DNA of 64,000 bases from Cupriavidus sp. (GCA_031180665.1 JAPSLP010000017.1:42922-106921); one strand, 5' to 3'; shown: positions 1 to 9,374, counted from the first letter of the stretch. Numbers and translations are program-made. Notes: generated from the sequence alone by a model not told the origin.

Positions 1-979
1 TCAGCGGTCCGATCACGAAGCCGTTGATGCCGAACAGCGCCATCCCGCCCAGCGTCGAGATCAGGATCACCCAGTCGGGCATCTTGGTGTCCTTGCCGAC
101 CAGGATCGGGCGCAGCACGTTGTCGACGGCGCCGATCACCAGCGCGCCGAACGCGATCACCGTGATGCCCTTCCACAGCACGCCGGTCAGCAGGAAGTAG
201 ATCGCCACCGGTCCCCAGATCAGGCCTGCGCCGACCGCCGGCAGCAGCGACAGCACCGCCATCACCACGCCCCACAACACCGCGCCCTGGATGCCCAGCA
301 CCGCGAACAGCACGCCGCCGAGCAGGCCCTGCAGCGCGGCGACGGCGAGATTGCCCTTGATGGTCGCGCGGATCACGCCGGTGAACTTCAGCAGCAGCAT
401 CTGCTTGTGTTCCTCGCTCAGCGGCAGTGCCAGGCGGATGCGCCGGGTCAGCCTGGCGCCGTCGCGCAGCAGGAAGAACAGCAGGTACAGCATCACGCCG
501 AAGCTGATGACGAACTGGAAGGTGTTCTGGCCGATGCTGAGCGCCTGCGTGGCGAGGTACTGGCTGATCTGGCCCGCCGCGGTGGCCAGCTTTTCCTGGA
601 TCGAGGCGACGTCGTTGAGCTCGAGCCGGGTCAGCGCCGAGTTCAGGCTCGACGGCAGCGCCGCCACGGCCTGTTCGAAGTAGGCGGTGAAATTGATATG
701 GCCCGAGCGGATCTGATGCACCACCGCGGTGGTTTCATTGAGCAGCGAGGCGGTGACCAGGAACATCGGCAGCACCACCACCAGCAGGCACAGCAGCAGC
801 GTGATCAGCGCCGCCAGGTTGGCGTGGCCGCGCATCTTGCGCGTCAGCATGTTGTTCAGCGGGGTGAAGATGATCGCCAGGATCACGCCCCAGAATACCG
901 CGCCGAAAAACGGCTGAAGCACCCAGAAGAAGGCGATGGTGACGATGGCCAACAGGATGTAGAAGGCCTTCTGGTGCAT
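1..979 (-). CDS. AI-2E family transporter (PerM/YdiK-like permease), C-terminus cut by window edge
   Basis: The reading frame is open from an ATG at 979 to the left edge, so about 326 N-terminal residues are present and the C-terminus lies outside. The protein starts MHQKAFYILLAIV and has paired hydrophobic segments at its start, a long amphipathic middle stretch (about 90-150), and a cluster of helices near the end containing GINGFVIGPL. This is the pattern of the AI-2E exporter/PerM family of inner-membrane proteins. Members are reported to move autoinducer-2 or other small solutes or ions, so the substrate cannot be told from sequence. It ends upstream of the YqjK-like gene on the same strand with a 115-base gap, so co-transcription is possible but not shown. 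The family call is strong and the substrate is unknown. Confidence 0.88.
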   Translation of the reverse strand, partial: MHQKAFYILLAIVTIAFFWVLQPFFGAVFWGVILAIIFTPLNNMLTRKMRGHANLAALITLLLCLLVVVLPMFLVTASLLNETTAVVHQIRSGHINFTAYFEQAVAALPSSLNSALTRLELNDVASIQEKLATAAGQISQYLATQALSIGQNTFQFVISFGVMLYLLFFLLRDGARLTRRIRLALPLSEEHKQMLLLKFTGVIRATIKGNLAVAALQGLLGGVLFAVLGIQGAVLWGVVMAVLSLLPAVGAGLIWGPVAIYFLLTGVLWKGITVIAFGALVIGAVDNVLRPILVGKDTKMPDWVILISTLGGMALFGINGFVIGPL

Positions 980-1094
980 GGCGGTTCAGTGTCGAGGTGT
1001 CGGGGACACGCGATGGATGGGCGACGCGCTGGCGAGCCGGCGGCCCGCGCCGGATGCCAGTGCAACCTGGTGTCCTGCGGCGGGGCCCGATGGC

Positions 1095-1736
1095 TCAGCG
1101 TACCAGCGGATCGTGAAAACCGGTATCGGTGCGCGCGGCCGCGTCGCCGCGCGCAGGGCTCGGCGTGGGGACATTGCCCTCCGGCGTCTGCGAGCGCGCC
1201 TGCTGCCAGGTCCGGTAGGCCCAGTAGCCGGCGCCGGCGACGGCGCCCAGCTTGGACAGCTTCCAGCCCCAGCGCAGCACCGGCACGCGACGCGCGAACG
1301 GCAGCGCCAGCGACAGGGCCGAGCCCAGTATCGGATAGTCCTTGGCCAGGCCCAGCAGCTTCCACATCGATTGTGGCCGGGCCACGCGCGGCAGCCAGGC
1401 GCCGATGCGGCCGATATTGCGGACGCTGGCGCGCACGTCGGCAAGCGATTGCGCGCAGTCGTAGCGCTCGAGGGCCGCGCGCGTGATCAGCAATTCCTTG
1501 CGGACCGCCAGTGGCAGCCGGACTTCGCGGTCCGTGCGCCGGCGTGCCGGCGGTTCGGATCGCGCGGTCCGCGCGCCGACGCCGGTCGGCGGCATCGGCG
1601 GCAGTCCGGCTTCGTCGAGCGCCGCGGCCGATGGGGCGGCGTAAGCATCGGCGGAAGTTCCGGCGGACGGGGCCGGCGTCGGAATCGGTGCAGAGCCCGG
1701 GGTCGCTGACGGCGTTGGAGCGGGGGTCGGATTCAT
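1095..1736 (-). CDS. YqjK-like protein with proline-rich N-terminus
   Basis: The 213-residue protein starts at an ATG (1736) that overlaps the stop of the upstream holin-like gene as ATGA, which suggests translational coupling. The first 70 residues are rich in Pro, Ala and Thr and look disordered. The rest is basic, with short hydrophobic stretches around the LGAVAGAGYWAYRTWQ segment near the C-terminus, consistent with a membrane-anchored tail. Position in a YqjD-YqjE-YqjK-like trio supports a role in the cell envelope or in tethering ribosomes to the membrane in stationary phase, as proposed for E. coli YqjD. Similarity of this third gene to YqjK is inferred mainly from order and size; the exact function is not known. 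Confidence 0.7.
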   Translation of the reverse strand: MNPTPAPTPSATPGSAPIPTPAPSAGTSADAYAAPSAAALDEAGLPPMPPTGVGARTARSEPPARRRTDREVRLPLAVRKELLITRAALERYDCAQSLADVRASVRNIGRIGAWLPRVARPQSMWKLLGLAKDYPILGSALSLALPFARRVPVLRWGWKLSKLGAVAGAGYWAYRTWQQARSQTPEGNVPTPSPARGDAAARTDTGFHDPLVR

Positions 1737-2110
1737 TGGCGCAGGCTCTCCCGGTCCTTGTCGATTTCGGCCAGCGTGGCTTCGAACATCGGCGGCGAAT
1801 TGCGGACGATATTGCGTGCGGCGAGCAGGCAGATGCCGCCAAGCAGCAGATAGACCACCACCACCGCGCCGAGCGCCTGCACCCGGTAGTTGTCCCAGAA
1901 CAGCAGCACGACCAAGCCGGTCAGTGCGAACAGCGAGAGCCCGAAGAAGATCAGGCCGACCAGCGCCAGCAGCGCCATGCGCAACAGCCGGGATTTTTCT
2001 TCGGAAAGTTCGACGCTGGCCAGTTCCAGTCGGGTCTGCACCATCGCCGCCACCGAGCTGCCCAGCGTGCGCAGCGAGTCCAGTAACTTGGGTGAGGAGG
2101 TGTCGGTCAT
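1733..2110 (-). CDS. Phage-holin-like superfamily III / YqjE family membrane protein
   Basis: This 125-residue protein has an N-terminal amphipathic stretch (SLRTLGSSVAAMVQTRLELA) followed by two strong hydrophobic segments at about residues 45-70 and 75-98 joined by a short turn. That arrangement is typical of the YqjE/Actinobacterial holin-X family of small inner-membrane proteins. The C-terminal tail is charged. The gene lies between the DUF883 gene and the YqjK-like gene and overlaps the latter by four bases. Despite the family name there is no lysis cassette here, so it is a chromosomal stress/envelope gene rather than a phage remnant. Confidence 0.85.
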   Translation of the reverse strand: MTDTSSPKLLDSLRTLGSSVAAMVQTRLELASVELSEEKSRLLRMALLALVGLIFFGLSLFALTGLVVLLFWDNYRVQALGAVVVVYLLLGGICLLAARNIVRNSPPMFEATLAEIDKDRESLRQ

Positions 2111-2300
2111 GCGGTTCCGCTGATTGGAGTGTCGTCATGCGCCGCGTCGCGGCACCCGGCAGGAGGGGGCCTGCGCGGTCGACGCGCCCGGAGCGCCCGC
2201 GAACGGGGTGCTCCGGCAGGGCGTCGGCGCGCAGGCCGGCAAGTCGCGGTCGGGCGCGGGAACCGCTGGTTTGCGGCTTCCGCGGCCCGACGGGCTGGCC

Positions 2301-2576
2301 TTACTTGCGGTTCAGCAGCAGGCCGATCAGCAGACCGGCGCCGGCGGCGATGCCGACCGCGCGCCAGGGATGGTCGTGTACATAGTCGTCGGTGGCGCGG
2401 GCCGCAGCCTTGCTCTTGGTGACGACGGCGTCCTGCAGGTCCTGCGCTTTTTCCTTGGCTTGCTTCAGCAGGCCCATGCCACGCTCGCGCAGTTCGGCGG
2501 CCTTCTCGCCGGTGGTCGAGGCGGCTTGCTTGAGCAGCTCCTCGGCATCGGACAGGACGGTTTTGACATCGCTCAT
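2301..2576 (-). CDS. DUF883 / ElaB-YqjD family protein
   Basis: The chosen ATG at 2576 has a good AGGAG ribosome-binding site six bases upstream; a longer in-frame reading starting near 2705 lacks one. The 91-residue protein begins MSDVKTVLSDAEELLKQAAS, has a long charged amphipathic helix, then YVHDHPWRAVGIAAGAGLLIGLLL, the conserved HPW plus glycine-rich C-terminal membrane anchor of the DUF883 family. E. coli YqjD binds ribosomes through its N-terminus and the membrane through this tail, and is induced in stationary phase. It is the first gene of the trio reading leftwards. Confidence 0.9.
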   Translation of the reverse strand: MSDVKTVLSDAEELLKQAASTTGEKAAELRERGMGLLKQAKEKAQDLQDAVVTKSKAAARATDDYVHDHPWRAVGIAAGAGLLIGLLLNRK

Positions 2577-3025
2577 CAGTTTCTCCTGGTTGCGGGCGGT
2601 TGTTTCGGGTAGTTGCATGTTGGCCTTCCTCGCTCTCGTAGGGTGTCTTCGCCTTGCTGCGGTCCAAGCATTCCTAGGATATGCGGCGCTCAGCAATGGT
2701 TTCAAGACAGCGAGTCCTACAAGTCATGTAGGACATCGGCGCAGCGCGATGCAAACCTGAGCGGTTTTTATCGGCCGGCACGCCGTCAGGCGTCGCGCGC
2801 CCGTCCGGCGCGTCCCCGGATCGCGAGGTGGCGGCGGGTTTCGGCCTCACGCGAAATGTCTTCGACGATGAATTCGGCAAATGACTTCGCGTGATGTTGT
2901 AGTGACTTTATATTTGTTTGTGTCTCACCGCAATCGGAATAGACTGGTCTGAGTCCGGGCGCTGGCCGCCCGGAGGCAGGCAGCATTGGACAGACCACTG
3001 ACGACTGACAGGCAAGGAGGCAACC
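2577..3025. other. Divergent intergenic region between DUF883 gene and peroxiredoxin
   Basis: This stretch of about 450 bases contains no convincing gene. It holds an inverted repeat at 2714-2734 and, from about 2875 to 2960, a segment noticeably richer in A and T than its surroundings. The AT-rich segment is the probable promoter zone for the peroxiredoxin gene. Short reading frames on both strands lack ribosome-binding sites and conserved-looking composition. Confidence 0.6.
2714..2734. promoter_or_regulatory. Inverted repeat, possible NarL/FixJ-type regulator site
   Basis: Two perfect 8-base arms, GTCCTACA and TGTAGGAC, are separated by five bases. The site lies about 140 bases upstream of the DUF883 start, in the divergent promoter region. 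TCCTA/TAGGA half-sites in inverted order resemble those bound by NarL/FixJ-type response regulators such as BvgA. That assignment is inference; the palindrome itself is plain. Confidence 0.45.
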
Positions 3026-3670
3026 ATGGCAATCAGGCTAGGCGACATTGCGCCGGACTTCGAACAGGATTCCAGCGAAGGCCGCATCCGCTTTCATGAA
3101 TGGCTGGGCAACGGCTGGGGCGTGCTGTTCTCCCATCCGGCGGATTTCACCCCGGTCTGCACGACCGAACTCGGACTGACGGCCAAGCTCAAGGACGAGT
3201 TCGCCAAGCGCAACGTCAAGGCGATCGCGCTGTCGGTCGACCCGGTCGAGTCCCATCAGCGCTGGATCGAGGACATCAACGACACGCAGTCCTGCCAGGT
3301 CAATTTCCCGATCCTGGCCGATGCCGACCGCAAGGTGTCCGAGCTCTACGACATGATCCATCCGAACGCCAACGAGACGCTGACGGTGCGCTCGCTGTTC
3401 GTGATCGATCCGAACAAGAAGGTGCGGCTGATCATCACCTATCCGGCCAGCACCGGCCGCAACTTCAACGAGATCCTGCGGGTCATCGATTCGCTGCAAC
3501 TGACCGACAAGCACAGCGTGGCGACGCCGGGCAATTGGCAGCAGGGCGAGGACGTGGTGATCGTGCCGTCCTTGAAGGACGAAGAGGTCATCAAGCAGAA
3601 GTTCCCGAAGGGCTACAAGGCGCTGCGCCCGTACCTGCGGATGACGCCGCAGCCGGACAAGCAGCAATAA
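3026..3670 (+). CDS. 1-Cys (Prx6-type) peroxiredoxin
   Basis: A strong AAGGAGG lies just before the ATG. The 214-residue product has the AhpC/TSA domain with HPADFTPVCTTE, placing the peroxidatic Cys at residue 45 with Thr42 of the PxxxTxxC motif, and the longer Prx6-type C-terminal domain ending KALRPYLRMTPQP. It reduces hydrogen peroxide and organic peroxides in the cytoplasm. A second Cys at residue 90 (DTQSC) is not at the usual resolving position of 2-Cys enzymes, so a 1-Cys mechanism with an external thiol is likely. The gene appears monocistronic and is followed by a clear intrinsic terminator. Confidence 0.95.
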   Translation: MAIRLGDIAPDFEQDSSEGRIRFHEWLGNGWGVLFSHPADFTPVCTTELGLTAKLKDEFAKRNVKAIALSVDPVESHQRWIEDINDTQSCQVNFPILADADRKVSELYDMIHPNANETLTVRSLFVIDPNKKVRLIITYPASTGRNFNEILRVIDSLQLTDKHSVATPGNWQQGEDVVIVPSLKDEEVIKQKFPKGYKALRPYLRMTPQPDKQQ

Positions 3671-3816
3671 GCCAGTGCCGTCACGAGTAACAGCAGCGAG
3701 AAACCGCAACGAGAAACAGAAACGCCGCGCCGGCCCGCATGGTGCAAGCGGGCCGGCGCGGCGCCAACGGTGTCGTACCGACGGGTTCGCCCGTCGTCTC
3801 CTTGGTAGTGTGCTTT

Positions 3817-3844
3817 GGCCCGGCGACAGCCGGGCCTTTTTATT
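3817..3844 (+). terminator. Rho-independent terminator after the peroxiredoxin gene
   Basis: A perfect 8-base stem GGCCCGGC/GCCGGGCC with a GACA loop is followed directly by five T residues and ATT. It lies about 150 bases after the peroxiredoxin stop and reads in its direction. Confidence 0.85.
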
Positions 3845-3886
3845 GGGCCGTGCGCGCCGGCTCGGCCCGCCAGGGTCCGGGACCGT

Positions 3887-5089
3887 TCAGAAGAAGGCCT
3901 GGATGCCGGTCTGCGCGCGGCCGAGGATCAGCGCATGGATGTCGTGGGTGCCCTCGTAAGTATTGACGACTTCGAGGTTCACCACATGGCGGATCACGCC
4001 GAATTCATCCGAGATGCCGTTGCCGCCCAGCATGTCGCGCGCCACGCGCGCGATGTCGAGCGACTTGCCGCACGAATTGCGCTTCATGATCGAGGTGATC
4101 TCGACCGCCGCGGTGCCCTCGTCCTTCATCCGGCCCAGGCGCAGGCAGCCCTGCAGGCCCAGCGTGATTTCGGTCTGCATGTCGGCCAGTTTCTTCTGCA
4201 CCAGCTGCGTGGCGGCCAGCGGGCGGCCGAACTGCTTGCGGTCCAGCGTGTACTGGCGGGCGGTATGCCAGCAGAATTCGGCGGCGCCCAGCGCGCCCCA
4301 GGCGATGCCGTAGCGGGCGGAGTTCAGGCAGGTGAACGGGCCCTTCAGGCCGCTGACGCCGGGCATCAGGTTCTCTTCCGGCACGAACACCTGATCCATG
4401 ACGATTTCGCCGGTGATCGAGGTACGCAGGCCGACCTTGCCGTGGATCGCCGGCGCGCTCAGGCCCTTCCAGCCCTTTTCCAGGATGAAGCCGCGGATGG
4501 CCTCCTTGCCGCCGTTCTGCGGATCGTCGGCGAGCTTCGCCCACACCACGAACACGTCGGCGATCGGCGAGTTGGTGATCCACATCTTGGCGCCGCTCAG
4601 CTCGTAGCCGCCGTCGACCTTCTTCGCGCGCGTGACCATCGAGCCCGGGTCGGAGCCGTGGTTCGGCTCGGTCAGGCCGAAGCAGCCGATCCATTCGCCG
4701 GTGGCCAGCTTGGGCAGGTACTTCTGCTTCTGCGCCTCGCTGCCGAATTCGTAGATCGGCACCATGACGAGCGACGACTGCACGCTCATCATCGAGCGGT
4801 AGCCGGAATCGACCCGCTCGACTTCCCGCGCGATCAAGCCGTAGCTGACATAGTTCAGGCCCGGGCCGCCGTACTGCTCGGGAATGGTCGGGCCCAGCAG
4901 GCCGAGTTCGCCCATCTCGCGAAAGATGGTCGCATCGGTCTTTTCATGCCGGAACGACTCCAGCACGCGCGGCATCAGCTTGTCCTGGCAATAGGCCGCG
5001 GCGGCGTCGCGCACCATGCGCTCGTCTGCAGTCAGTTGCTGGTCCAGCAGCAGCGGGTCGGCCCAGTGGAATTCGGCGTTGGCGGCCAT
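3887..5089 (-). CDS. gcdH: Glutaryl-CoA dehydrogenase
   Basis: The 400-residue product has the complete acyl-CoA dehydrogenase fold: N-terminal helices, the [15 protein letters not shown] strand region, and a C-terminal helical domain ending [21 protein letters not shown]. Glu379 in that last motif is the catalytic base, and the surrounding sequence is the signature of glutaryl-CoA dehydrogenases. The enzyme oxidises and decarboxylates glutaryl-CoA to crotonyl-CoA in lysine, hydroxylysine and tryptophan breakdown, passing electrons to ETF. A GAAGGAG site precedes the ATG at 5089. The divergent IclR gene and the palindrome between them suggest local control. A CaiB/BaiF gene of the kind often paired with gcdH lies far away at 55983-57203. 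Confidence 0.94.
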   Translation of the reverse strand: MAANAEFHWADPLLLDQQLTADERMVRDAAAAYCQDKLMPRVLESFRHEKTDATIFREMGELGLLGPTIPEQYGGPGLNYVSYGLIAREVERVDSGYRSMMSVQSSLVMVPIYEFGSEAQKQKYLPKLATGEWIGCFGLTEPNHGSDPGSMVTRAKKVDGGYELSGAKMWITNSPIADVFVVWAKLADDPQNGGKEAIRGFILEKGWKGLSAPAIHGKVGLRTSITGEIVMDQVFVPEENLMPGVSGLKGPFTCLNSARYGIAWGALGAAEFCWHTARQYTLDRKQFGRPLAATQLVQKKLADMQTEITLGLQGCLRLGRMKDEGTAAVEITSIMKRNSCGKSLDIARVARDMLGGNGISDEFGVIRHVVNLEVVNTYEGTHDIHALILGRAQTGIQAFF

Positions 5090-5205
5090 CGAGGTCTCCT
5101 TCGGTAGAGCGGTGAACGCGGGTCAGCGTGATTGAACGTGGAAATGGAACCTGGTGATCGGGCGCGGCGGACCGGCTGGTGGGGCGCTTCCGGTATTGTT
5201 CTGAA

Positions 5206-5222
5206 GTTCCGCATTGCGGAAC
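5206..5222. promoter_or_regulatory. Perfect 17-bp palindrome GTTCCGCATTGCGGAAC, likely IclR operator
   Basis: Seven-base arms flank a central ATT, and a further GTTCCG half-site follows at 5226. It sits between gcdH and the divergent IclR gene, 111 bases from the regulator start. IclR-family proteins typically bind short palindromes of this size with GTTCCG-like arms, so it is the expected operator for the neighbouring regulator. Confidence 0.7.
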
Positions 5223-5332
5223 CATGTTCCGATGCGTTAGTATAGCGCAAAGCGTCCGGCCGGCAACAGCCCGGTAGGACCAAGGTAGGACCGTTTCCTT
5301 CCGTTCACCGCGTTTCGACCCAGGAGGCCGCC

Positions 5333-6220
5333 GTGGCCAACTCCGACGTGCTTTCCCCCACCGACGCCGCCGCCAGCGCCGGCCCCGCGGCTACCCACGC
5401 TACCCAGGCTACCCAGGCTACCCAGGCCACCGATCCCAGGCCGGAGCGTGCGGCGCGGGAGAGCGACCCGAACTTCGTCACCGCGCTGGCCCGGGGCCTG
5501 GAGCTGCTGCGGTGCTTTCGCACCGGCGAGTCGATGCTCGGCAACCAGGACTTCGTGCGGCGCACCGGCCTGCCGAAAGCGACCGTCAGCCGCCTCGCCG
5601 GCACGCTGGTGCAACTGGGTTATCTGCGCTACGACGACAGCCTGGGCAAGTACGCGCTCGACGCCGGGGTGCTGGCGCTGGGTTTCGCCTATCTGTCGGC
5701 CTCCGACGTGGTGGCGCTGGCGCGCCCGCATATGCTGGCGTTCGCGCAGACGCACGGCGTGTCGGTGTCGCTCGGCAAGCGCGAGCGGCTGGAGGTCATC
5801 TATCTGGAATCGATCCGTAACGACGCCGGCTCGATGCTGGGTCTTGGGGTCGGGTCGCGGCTGTCGCTGGTGTCGAGTTCGATGGGGCGCGCCTATCTTT
5901 CGGCGCTGCCCGGGCCGAAGCGCGAGCGGCTCCTGGCCGAATTCGCGCAGGCCTATCCCGAGCAATGGAAGGCGCAGCAGGCGCCGATGCGGGCGGCAGT
6001 GGCCGAGGCCGAGCAGCGCGGCTACGCGGCCTCGTTCCGCGACTGGCACCCGGCCATCCACGCCTGCGCGGTGCCGTTCCGGCCGATCGGCGAGAAGGAC
6101 ATCCACATGCTCAGCTGCAGCGCGTCGTATGGCAGCGTCGACGAGGCGACCTTCCACGAGACGCTGGCTCCGGCGCTGCGCGCGCTGGCGGCGCGCTTGT
6201 CCGAGGGGGCCGCACGCTGA
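5333..6220 (+). CDS. IclR family transcriptional regulator
   Basis: Translation starts at a GTG preceded by AGGAGG. The 295-residue protein has an extended low-complexity N-terminus that includes a TQA repeat, then a winged helix-turn-helix (about 45-105, LPKATVSRLAGTLVQLGYL) and the C-terminal IclR effector domain. It lies head-to-head with gcdH, and a palindrome typical of the family occupies the shared promoter region, so the simplest reading is a regulator of glutaryl-CoA use (GcdR-like). The natural ligand is unknown. The N-terminal repeat is unusual and matches the tandem repeats seen elsewhere in the window. Confidence 0.9.
   Translation: MANSDVLSPTDAAASAGPAATHATQATQATQATDPRPERAARESDPNFVTALARGLELLRCFRTGESMLGNQDFVRRTGLPKATVSRLAGTLVQLGYLRYDDSLGKYALDAGVLALGFAYLSASDVVALARPHMLAFAQTHGVSVSLGKRERLEVIYLESIRNDAGSMLGLGVGSRLSLVSSSMGRAYLSALPGPKRERLLAEFAQAYPEQWKAQQAPMRAAVAEAEQRGYAASFRDWHPAIHACAVPFRPIGEKDIHMLSCSASYGSVDEATFHETLAPALRALAARLSEGAAR
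5390..5425 (+). repeat. Four copies of a 9-bp tandem repeat inside the IclR gene
   Basis: The unit GCTACCCAG is present three times, preceded by one copy with a single change. It is in frame and encodes Ala-Thr-Gln repeats in the N-terminal arm before the DNA-binding domain, so copy-number change would not shift the frame. Confidence 0.85.
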
Positions 6221-6312
6221 GCGGGGGCGGGCCGGGAGACCCGGTCGCTGGCGTGGCTGAGGTCTCCCGTGGTCGCTGACGTCGCTGAGCCGTCGAGGTC
6301 GCTCAGGCCGCC

Positions 6313-6375
6313 GAGGTCGCGGAGGTCGCGTAGGTCGCGGAGGTCGCCGAGGTCGCCGAGGTCGCCGAGGTCGCC
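6313..6375. repeat. Seven copies of a 9-bp tandem repeat between convergent genes
   Basis: The unit GAGGTCGCC/G runs uninterrupted for seven copies, with degenerate copies extending upstream to about 6255. It fills the gap between the IclR stop and the kynA stop and encodes nothing convincing. Confidence 0.88.
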
Positions 6376-6408
6376 GGGCTGCCCGAGCTGCTCAGGCCGC
6401 GACCACCA

Positions 6409-7353
6409 TCACAGGTCCGTGCGCAGCTTCCACAGTTCCGGGAACAGCACGATGTCGAGCATCTTGCGCAGATAGCTGACCCCCTCGGTGCCGCCGGTGC
6501 CGCGCTTGAAGCCGATCACGCGTTCGACCGTGGTGACATGGCGGAAGCGCCATTGGCGGAACGCGTCCTCGAGATCGACGAATTTCTCGCCGAGCTCGTA
6601 CAGCTCCCAGTGGGCCTCGGGCTTGCGATAGACCTCCAGCCACGCGGCTTCCACCGAGGCGTTGTAGCCGGCCGGTTCGGTCCAGTCGCGCTCGAGGCAG
6701 GCCGCGTCGATGGCAAAGCCGCGCCGCGCCATCAGCCGGATCGCTTCGTCGTACAGCGACGGCGTGCGCAATGCTTCCTCGACCAGCGCATGGTGCTGGG
6801 GACGATGCGCGTGCGGGCGCAGCATCGCGGCGTTCTTGTTGCCGAGGATGAATTCGATCTCGCGGTACTGGAACGACTGGAAGCCGGACGACATCCCCAG
6901 ATAGGGCCGCATCGCCGAATACTCCGGCGGCGTCATCGTCGCCAGCACGTTCCACGCCTGCACCAGCTGGTCCATGATGCGCGACACCCGCGTCAGCATC
7001 TTGAACGCCGGCGGCAGGTCGTCGCGCCGCACCGCCTCGCGCGCGGCGCGCAGCTCATGGAGCATCAGCTTCATCCACAGCTCGGTGGTCTGATGCTGGA
7101 CGATGAACAGCATCTCGTTGTGATCGGGCGAGAGCGGGTGCTGGGCGTTCAGGATCTGGTCGAGCGCCAGGTAATCGCCGTAGCTCATCTGCTGGCGCAT
7201 GTCGAGCTGGGCGCCGTGCCATTGATCCCCGGACGGGGCGTTCTCCGCCGACGGGCATCCGCCCTCGCGCGACGTTTCGGCGGGCCGCGCCGCGCCGGCG
7301 GACATCGGGCAGCCGCCGTGCCCGGCCTTGATGTTGTTCGATTCCATGGTCAT
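6409..7353 (-). CDS. kynA: Tryptophan 2,3-dioxygenase
   Basis: The 314-residue product matches bacterial tryptophan 2,3-dioxygenase: [18 protein letters not shown], then [14 protein letters not shown] with the His that contacts substrate, [20 protein letters not shown], and the C-terminal [15 protein letters not shown] motif. It is a cytoplasmic haem enzyme that opens the indole ring of tryptophan to give N-formylkynurenine, the first step of the kynurenine pathway. It is the last gene of kynB-kynU-kynA, 15 bases after kynU. The first 50 residues form an extension with two GGCP motifs (Cys15 and Cys33). Starts at 7353 or 7347 are equally possible. Confidence 0.96.
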   Translation of the reverse strand: MTMESNNIKAGHGGCPMSAGAARPAETSREGGCPSAENAPSGDQWHGAQLDMRQQMSYGDYLALDQILNAQHPLSPDHNEMLFIVQHQTTELWMKLMLHELRAAREAVRRDDLPPAFKMLTRVSRIMDQLVQAWNVLATMTPPEYSAMRPYLGMSSGFQSFQYREIEFILGNKNAAMLRPHAHRPQHHALVEEALRTPSLYDEAIRLMARRGFAIDAACLERDWTEPAGYNASVEAAWLEVYRKPEAHWELYELGEKFVDLEDAFRQWRFRHVTTVERVIGFKRGTGGTEGVSYLRKMLDIVLFPELWKLRTDL

Positions 7354-7368
7354 CGTTTCGCTCGCTGC

Positions 7369-8625
7369 TCAGGTCACCGCCGTGCGCGTCTGGAAGCGCG
7401 CCGCTTCGTAGGCGCCGCTGTCGAGCACGTCGCGTAGCACTTCCACCGCGTCCCAGACGTCCGCAAAACCAGTGTAGAGCGGCGTGAAGCCGAAGCGGAT
7501 GATCTGCGGTTCGCGGTAGTCGCCGATCACGCCGCGCTCGATCAGCGCCTGCATCACGGCATAGCCCTGCGGATGGGCGAAGCTGACCTGGCTGCCGCGG
7601 CGCGCGTGCTCGCGCGGCGTGACCAGCGTCAGCGGATGGTGGCCGCAGCGCGCTTCCACCAGCGCGATGAACAGGTCCGTCAGCTGCAGCGATTTGGCGC
7701 GCAGCGCCTGCATGTCGGTGCGGGCGAACACCTCCAGTCCGCATTCGACCATCGCCAGCGAGGTCATCGGCTGCGTGCCGCACAGGAAGCGCGAGACGCC
7801 GCTGCGCGGCCGATAGTCGGGCTCCATCGCGAACGGCGCGGCGTGGCCCCACCAGCCCGACAGCGGCTGCCAGAACGCGTCGCGCAGCGCCGGCGCGACC
7901 CACAGGAAGGCCGGCGAGCCGGGGCCGCCGTTCAGGTACTTGTAGGTGCAGCCCACCGCGTAGTCCGCGCCGGACTCGCGCAGCGCGACCGGCACCGCGC
8001 CCGCCGAATGCGCCAGGTCCCAGACCGTCAGCGCGCCGCGCGCATGCGCCAGCCCGGTTAGCGCGGCCATGTCCAGCATCTCGCCGGTCTTGTAGTTGAC
8101 GTGCGTCAGCATCAGCACGGCGGTATCGTCGCGCACCGCGGCGTCGATCTCGTCGGGGCTGTCGACCAGGCGCAGCGAATAGCCCTGCTGCAGCAGATCG
8201 GCCAGGCCCTGGGCGATATACAGGTCGGTCGGGAAGTTGCTGCGCTCGGAGACGATCACCTTGCGCGCCGGGCTGCGCAGGCCCTGCACGCGCAGCGCGG
8301 CGGCCAGCACCTTGAACAGATTGACCGAGGTGGTGTCGGTGACGACGACCTCGTCCGGGCCGGCGCCGACCAGCGGGGCCAGCAGATTGCCCAGGCGCTG
8401 CGGCAGCTCGAACCAGCCGGCGGTGTTCCAGCTGCGAATCAGGCCCTCGCCCCATTCCTGCTCGACCACCTGGGCGGCGCGGGCCGCGGCCGCGCGCGGG
8501 CGGGCGCCCAGCGAATTGCCGTCCAGATAGATCACGCCGTCGGGTAGCGCGAAGGCGTCGCGCAGCGGGCGCAAGGGGTCTTGCCGGTCCAGCGACAGGC
8601 ATTGCTCGCGGGTAGGTGCGGTCAT
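7369..8625 (-). CDS. kynU: Kynureninase
   Basis: The 418-residue protein is a fold-type I PLP enzyme with [12 protein letters not shown] near the start, [13 protein letters not shown] and the Schiff-base lysine in [15 protein letters not shown], all diagnostic of kynureninase. It cleaves kynurenine to anthranilate and alanine. The reading frame continues upstream, but the ATG at 8625 has AAGGA five bases before it and matches the family N-terminus. It sits between kynB and kynA in one transcription unit. Confidence 0.96.
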   Translation of the reverse strand: MTAPTREQCLSLDRQDPLRPLRDAFALPDGVIYLDGNSLGARPRAAAARAAQVVEQEWGEGLIRSWNTAGWFELPQRLGNLLAPLVGAGPDEVVVTDTTSVNLFKVLAAALRVQGLRSPARKVIVSERSNFPTDLYIAQGLADLLQQGYSLRLVDSPDEIDAAVRDDTAVLMLTHVNYKTGEMLDMAALTGLAHARGALTVWDLAHSAGAVPVALRESGADYAVGCTYKYLNGGPGSPAFLWVAPALRDAFWQPLSGWWGHAAPFAMEPDYRPRSGVSRFLCGTQPMTSLAMVECGLEVFARTDMQALRAKSLQLTDLFIALVEARCGHHPLTLVTPREHARRGSQVSFAHPQGYAVMQALIERGVIGDYREPQIIRFGFTPLYTGFADVWDAVEVLRDVLDSGAYEAARFQTRTAVT

Positions 8626-8711
8626 GGGTTCCTTGATGATGTTTTGGCGTTCGCCGCCGGGGACGATCGCGATCGATGCGCGGATGCGGGGATGGCCAGG
8701 GCGGTGGGCGC

Positions 8712-9374
8712 TCAGGCCAGGCTGCGCAGCACCGCCCGCACCGGGCTGGCGTCCAGCCCGGCAAAGCGCAGCGGCAGTGCGATCAGTTCGTAGTCGCCCG
8801 GCGCGACGGCGTCGAGCACCAGCCCTTCGAGAATTGACATCCGATGCCGGCGCACCATGCGATGCGCATCCATGGTCTTGGACTGCTGCGGGTCCAGCGA
8901 TGGCGTGTCGATGCCGATCAGCCGCACCCCGTGTTCGGCCAGCAGGGCGATGGTGTCCGGCGCCACCGCGCAGAAGTCCGGGTCCCATTCGGTGAGCGGC
9001 GCGCTGCGGTAGGTGCGCAGCAGCACGCGCGGCGGCACGCCCCGGAGCGCGTCGGCGACCTGTTCGGGCCGGACCAGCGGCGCGGCGCCGATGCAATGGA
9101 TCACGCGGCAAGGGCCCAGATACGGGTCCAGATCCACCTCGCCGATCGGCGCGCCGTCAGCCGCGTAGTGCAGCGGCGCATCCGCGTGCGCGCCGGTGTG
9201 CGGCGACAGCGTGATGCGGCCGACGTTGACCGGACAGTGCTCGTCCATCTGCCAGGCCGGCTGTTGCTGGAACGGCGTGTCGCCGGGCCACACCGGCGTC
9301 GCCGGCGACAGCGGCGGGCTGATGTCCCACAGCGCGCGGGCCGTGGGCGGGGAGGTCGAAAGGGCGTCGGACAT
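8712..9374 (-). CDS. kynB: Kynurenine formamidase
   Basis: This 220-residue protein belongs to the cyclase (metal-dependent hydrolase) family. The motif [12 protein letters not shown] carries the metal-binding His and Asp residues, and a later [16 protein letters not shown] segment completes the site. KynB hydrolyses N-formylkynurenine to kynurenine and formate. It is the promoter-proximal gene of the kyn operon and faces the Lrp-type regulator across 248 bases. No clear ribosome-binding site was seen before the ATG. Confidence 0.95.
   Translation of the reverse strand: MSDALSTSPPTARALWDISPPLSPATPVWPGDTPFQQQPAWQMDEHCPVNVGRITLSPHTGAHADAPLHYAADGAPIGEVDLDPYLGPCRVIHCIGAAPLVRPEQVADALRGVPPRVLLRTYRSAPLTEWDPDFCAVAPDTIALLAEHGVRLIGIDTPSLDPQQSKTMDAHRMVRRHRMSILEGLVLDAVAPGDYELIALPLRFAGLDASPVRAVLRSLA

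Noticed and set aside
1733..2110. Holin-family name suggesting a prophage
   Set aside because: No phage structural, lysis or integrase gene is near. The gene belongs to the chromosomal YqjD/YqjE-type trio.
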